DNA of 64,000 bases, from contig CAVSSL010000006.1 in assembly GCA_963730585.1 (NCBI GenBank), positions 248,001-312,000 on the forward strand, given 5' to 3'. The position numbers were made by a program, and so were the translations under genes. Shown in pieces: positions 63,937 to 64,000 of this stretch (its first letter is position 1; each line of letters opens with the position of its first letter). Below the pieces are notes generated by a model. It did no database searches. It was not told the DNA's origin and was given only the letters and a program-made list of their open reading frames with translations. This DNA comes from Pedococcus_A sp963730585. GTDB taxonomy: Bacteria; Actinomycetota; Actinomycetes; Actinomycetales; Dermatophilaceae.

Positions 63937-64000
63937 ATGACCCCCACAGACCTCTCCCGCTGGACCGACCAGCCGACCCACCGGTCCTGGCTCCGAGCCG
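63937..64000 (+). CDS. Start of a gene cut by the window end
   Basis: ATG at 63937 with a CCGGAGCG ribosome binding sequence opens MTPTDLSRWTDQPTHRSWL and runs off the window. Only 21 codons are visible. The pattern W-T-D-x-P-x-H-R-x-W-L resembles N-termini of AGE-type sugar epimerase/isomerases, but this is too short to assign. Confidence 0.4.
   Translation, partial: MTPTDLSRWTDQPTHRSWLRA

Overview
The window is high-GC actinobacterial DNA. Gene content and protein style fit the order Micrococcales, most likely the family Intrasporangiaceae (Janibacter, Knoellia, Phycicoccus or Terrabacter relatives). That placement is inferred from memory of protein families; no search was run. Genes are densely packed on both strands, often with ATGA or GTGA stop/start overlaps. 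There are no rRNA or tRNA genes, no CRISPR array and no recognisable insertion sequence.

Layout. 0-9.4 kb is housekeeping: an S10 carboxypeptidase (cut by the window edge), exonuclease III, TrpRS, a 2H phosphoesterase, a YihY membrane protein, a D,D-carboxypeptidase and the sdhCDAB operon. 9.7-16.9 kb holds mannose-1-phosphate guanylyltransferase, an ABC-2 exporter with a broken MarR-type regulator, a B12-dependent mutase large subunit and an M20 amidohydrolase. 17-25.7 kb is a nucleoside uptake and salvage operon (BMP lipoprotein, ATPase, two permeases, cytidine deaminase) followed by an SDR-DUF2867 protein and thymidine phosphorylase. 25.8-32 kb has a small DUF4242-like protein, a secreted EF-hand-like protein, a two-component system, a cupin, adenosine deaminase, RDD and SpoIIM-like membrane proteins.

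32.2-38.5 kb looks like accessory DNA (DUF1801, M48 protease, SMI1/KNR4-HEAT protein, a GNAT remnant, an MDR oxidoreductase and an orphan protein with a possible nuclease motif). 38.5-43.9 kb is the typical actinobacterial DUF58-MoxR-DUF4350-DUF4129-membrane protein cluster. 44-50.8 kb encodes a uridine-kinase-like protein, two aldehyde dehydrogenases, DeoC, a phosphosugar mutase and purine nucleoside phosphorylase. 50.8-54.8 kb is a four-gene ABC importer. 54.9-64 kb contains an LpdA-type flavoprotein, an Rv0909-like protein with a Pro-rich tail, an acyl-CoA carboxylase alpha subunit, a CPBP protease, an aldo/keto reductase, tryptophan 2,3-dioxygenase and a DUF2157/GDYXXLXY pair.

How the genes work together. 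A nearly complete nucleoside catabolism route is spread over the window: uptake (BMP system), deamination (Cdd, Add), phosphorolysis (DeoA, PNP), pentose-1-phosphate isomerisation (phosphosugar mutase), aldol cleavage (DeoC) and probable acetaldehyde oxidation (ALDH).

Most notable DNA-level signals. (1) The octamer GTATGCCG occurs 31 times on the two strands, far above a composition estimate, and is absent from the accessory segment. (2) A TANNNT-like hexamer lies 6-7 nt before the start codon of about 19 genes, implying widespread leaderless transcription. (3) There are perfect 50-bp and 38-bp palindromes and several stop-codon-spanning hairpins between genes. (4) Several conserved genes, including the probably essential carboxylase alpha subunit, carry single-base frameshifts, so at least part of this sequence probably contains indel errors.
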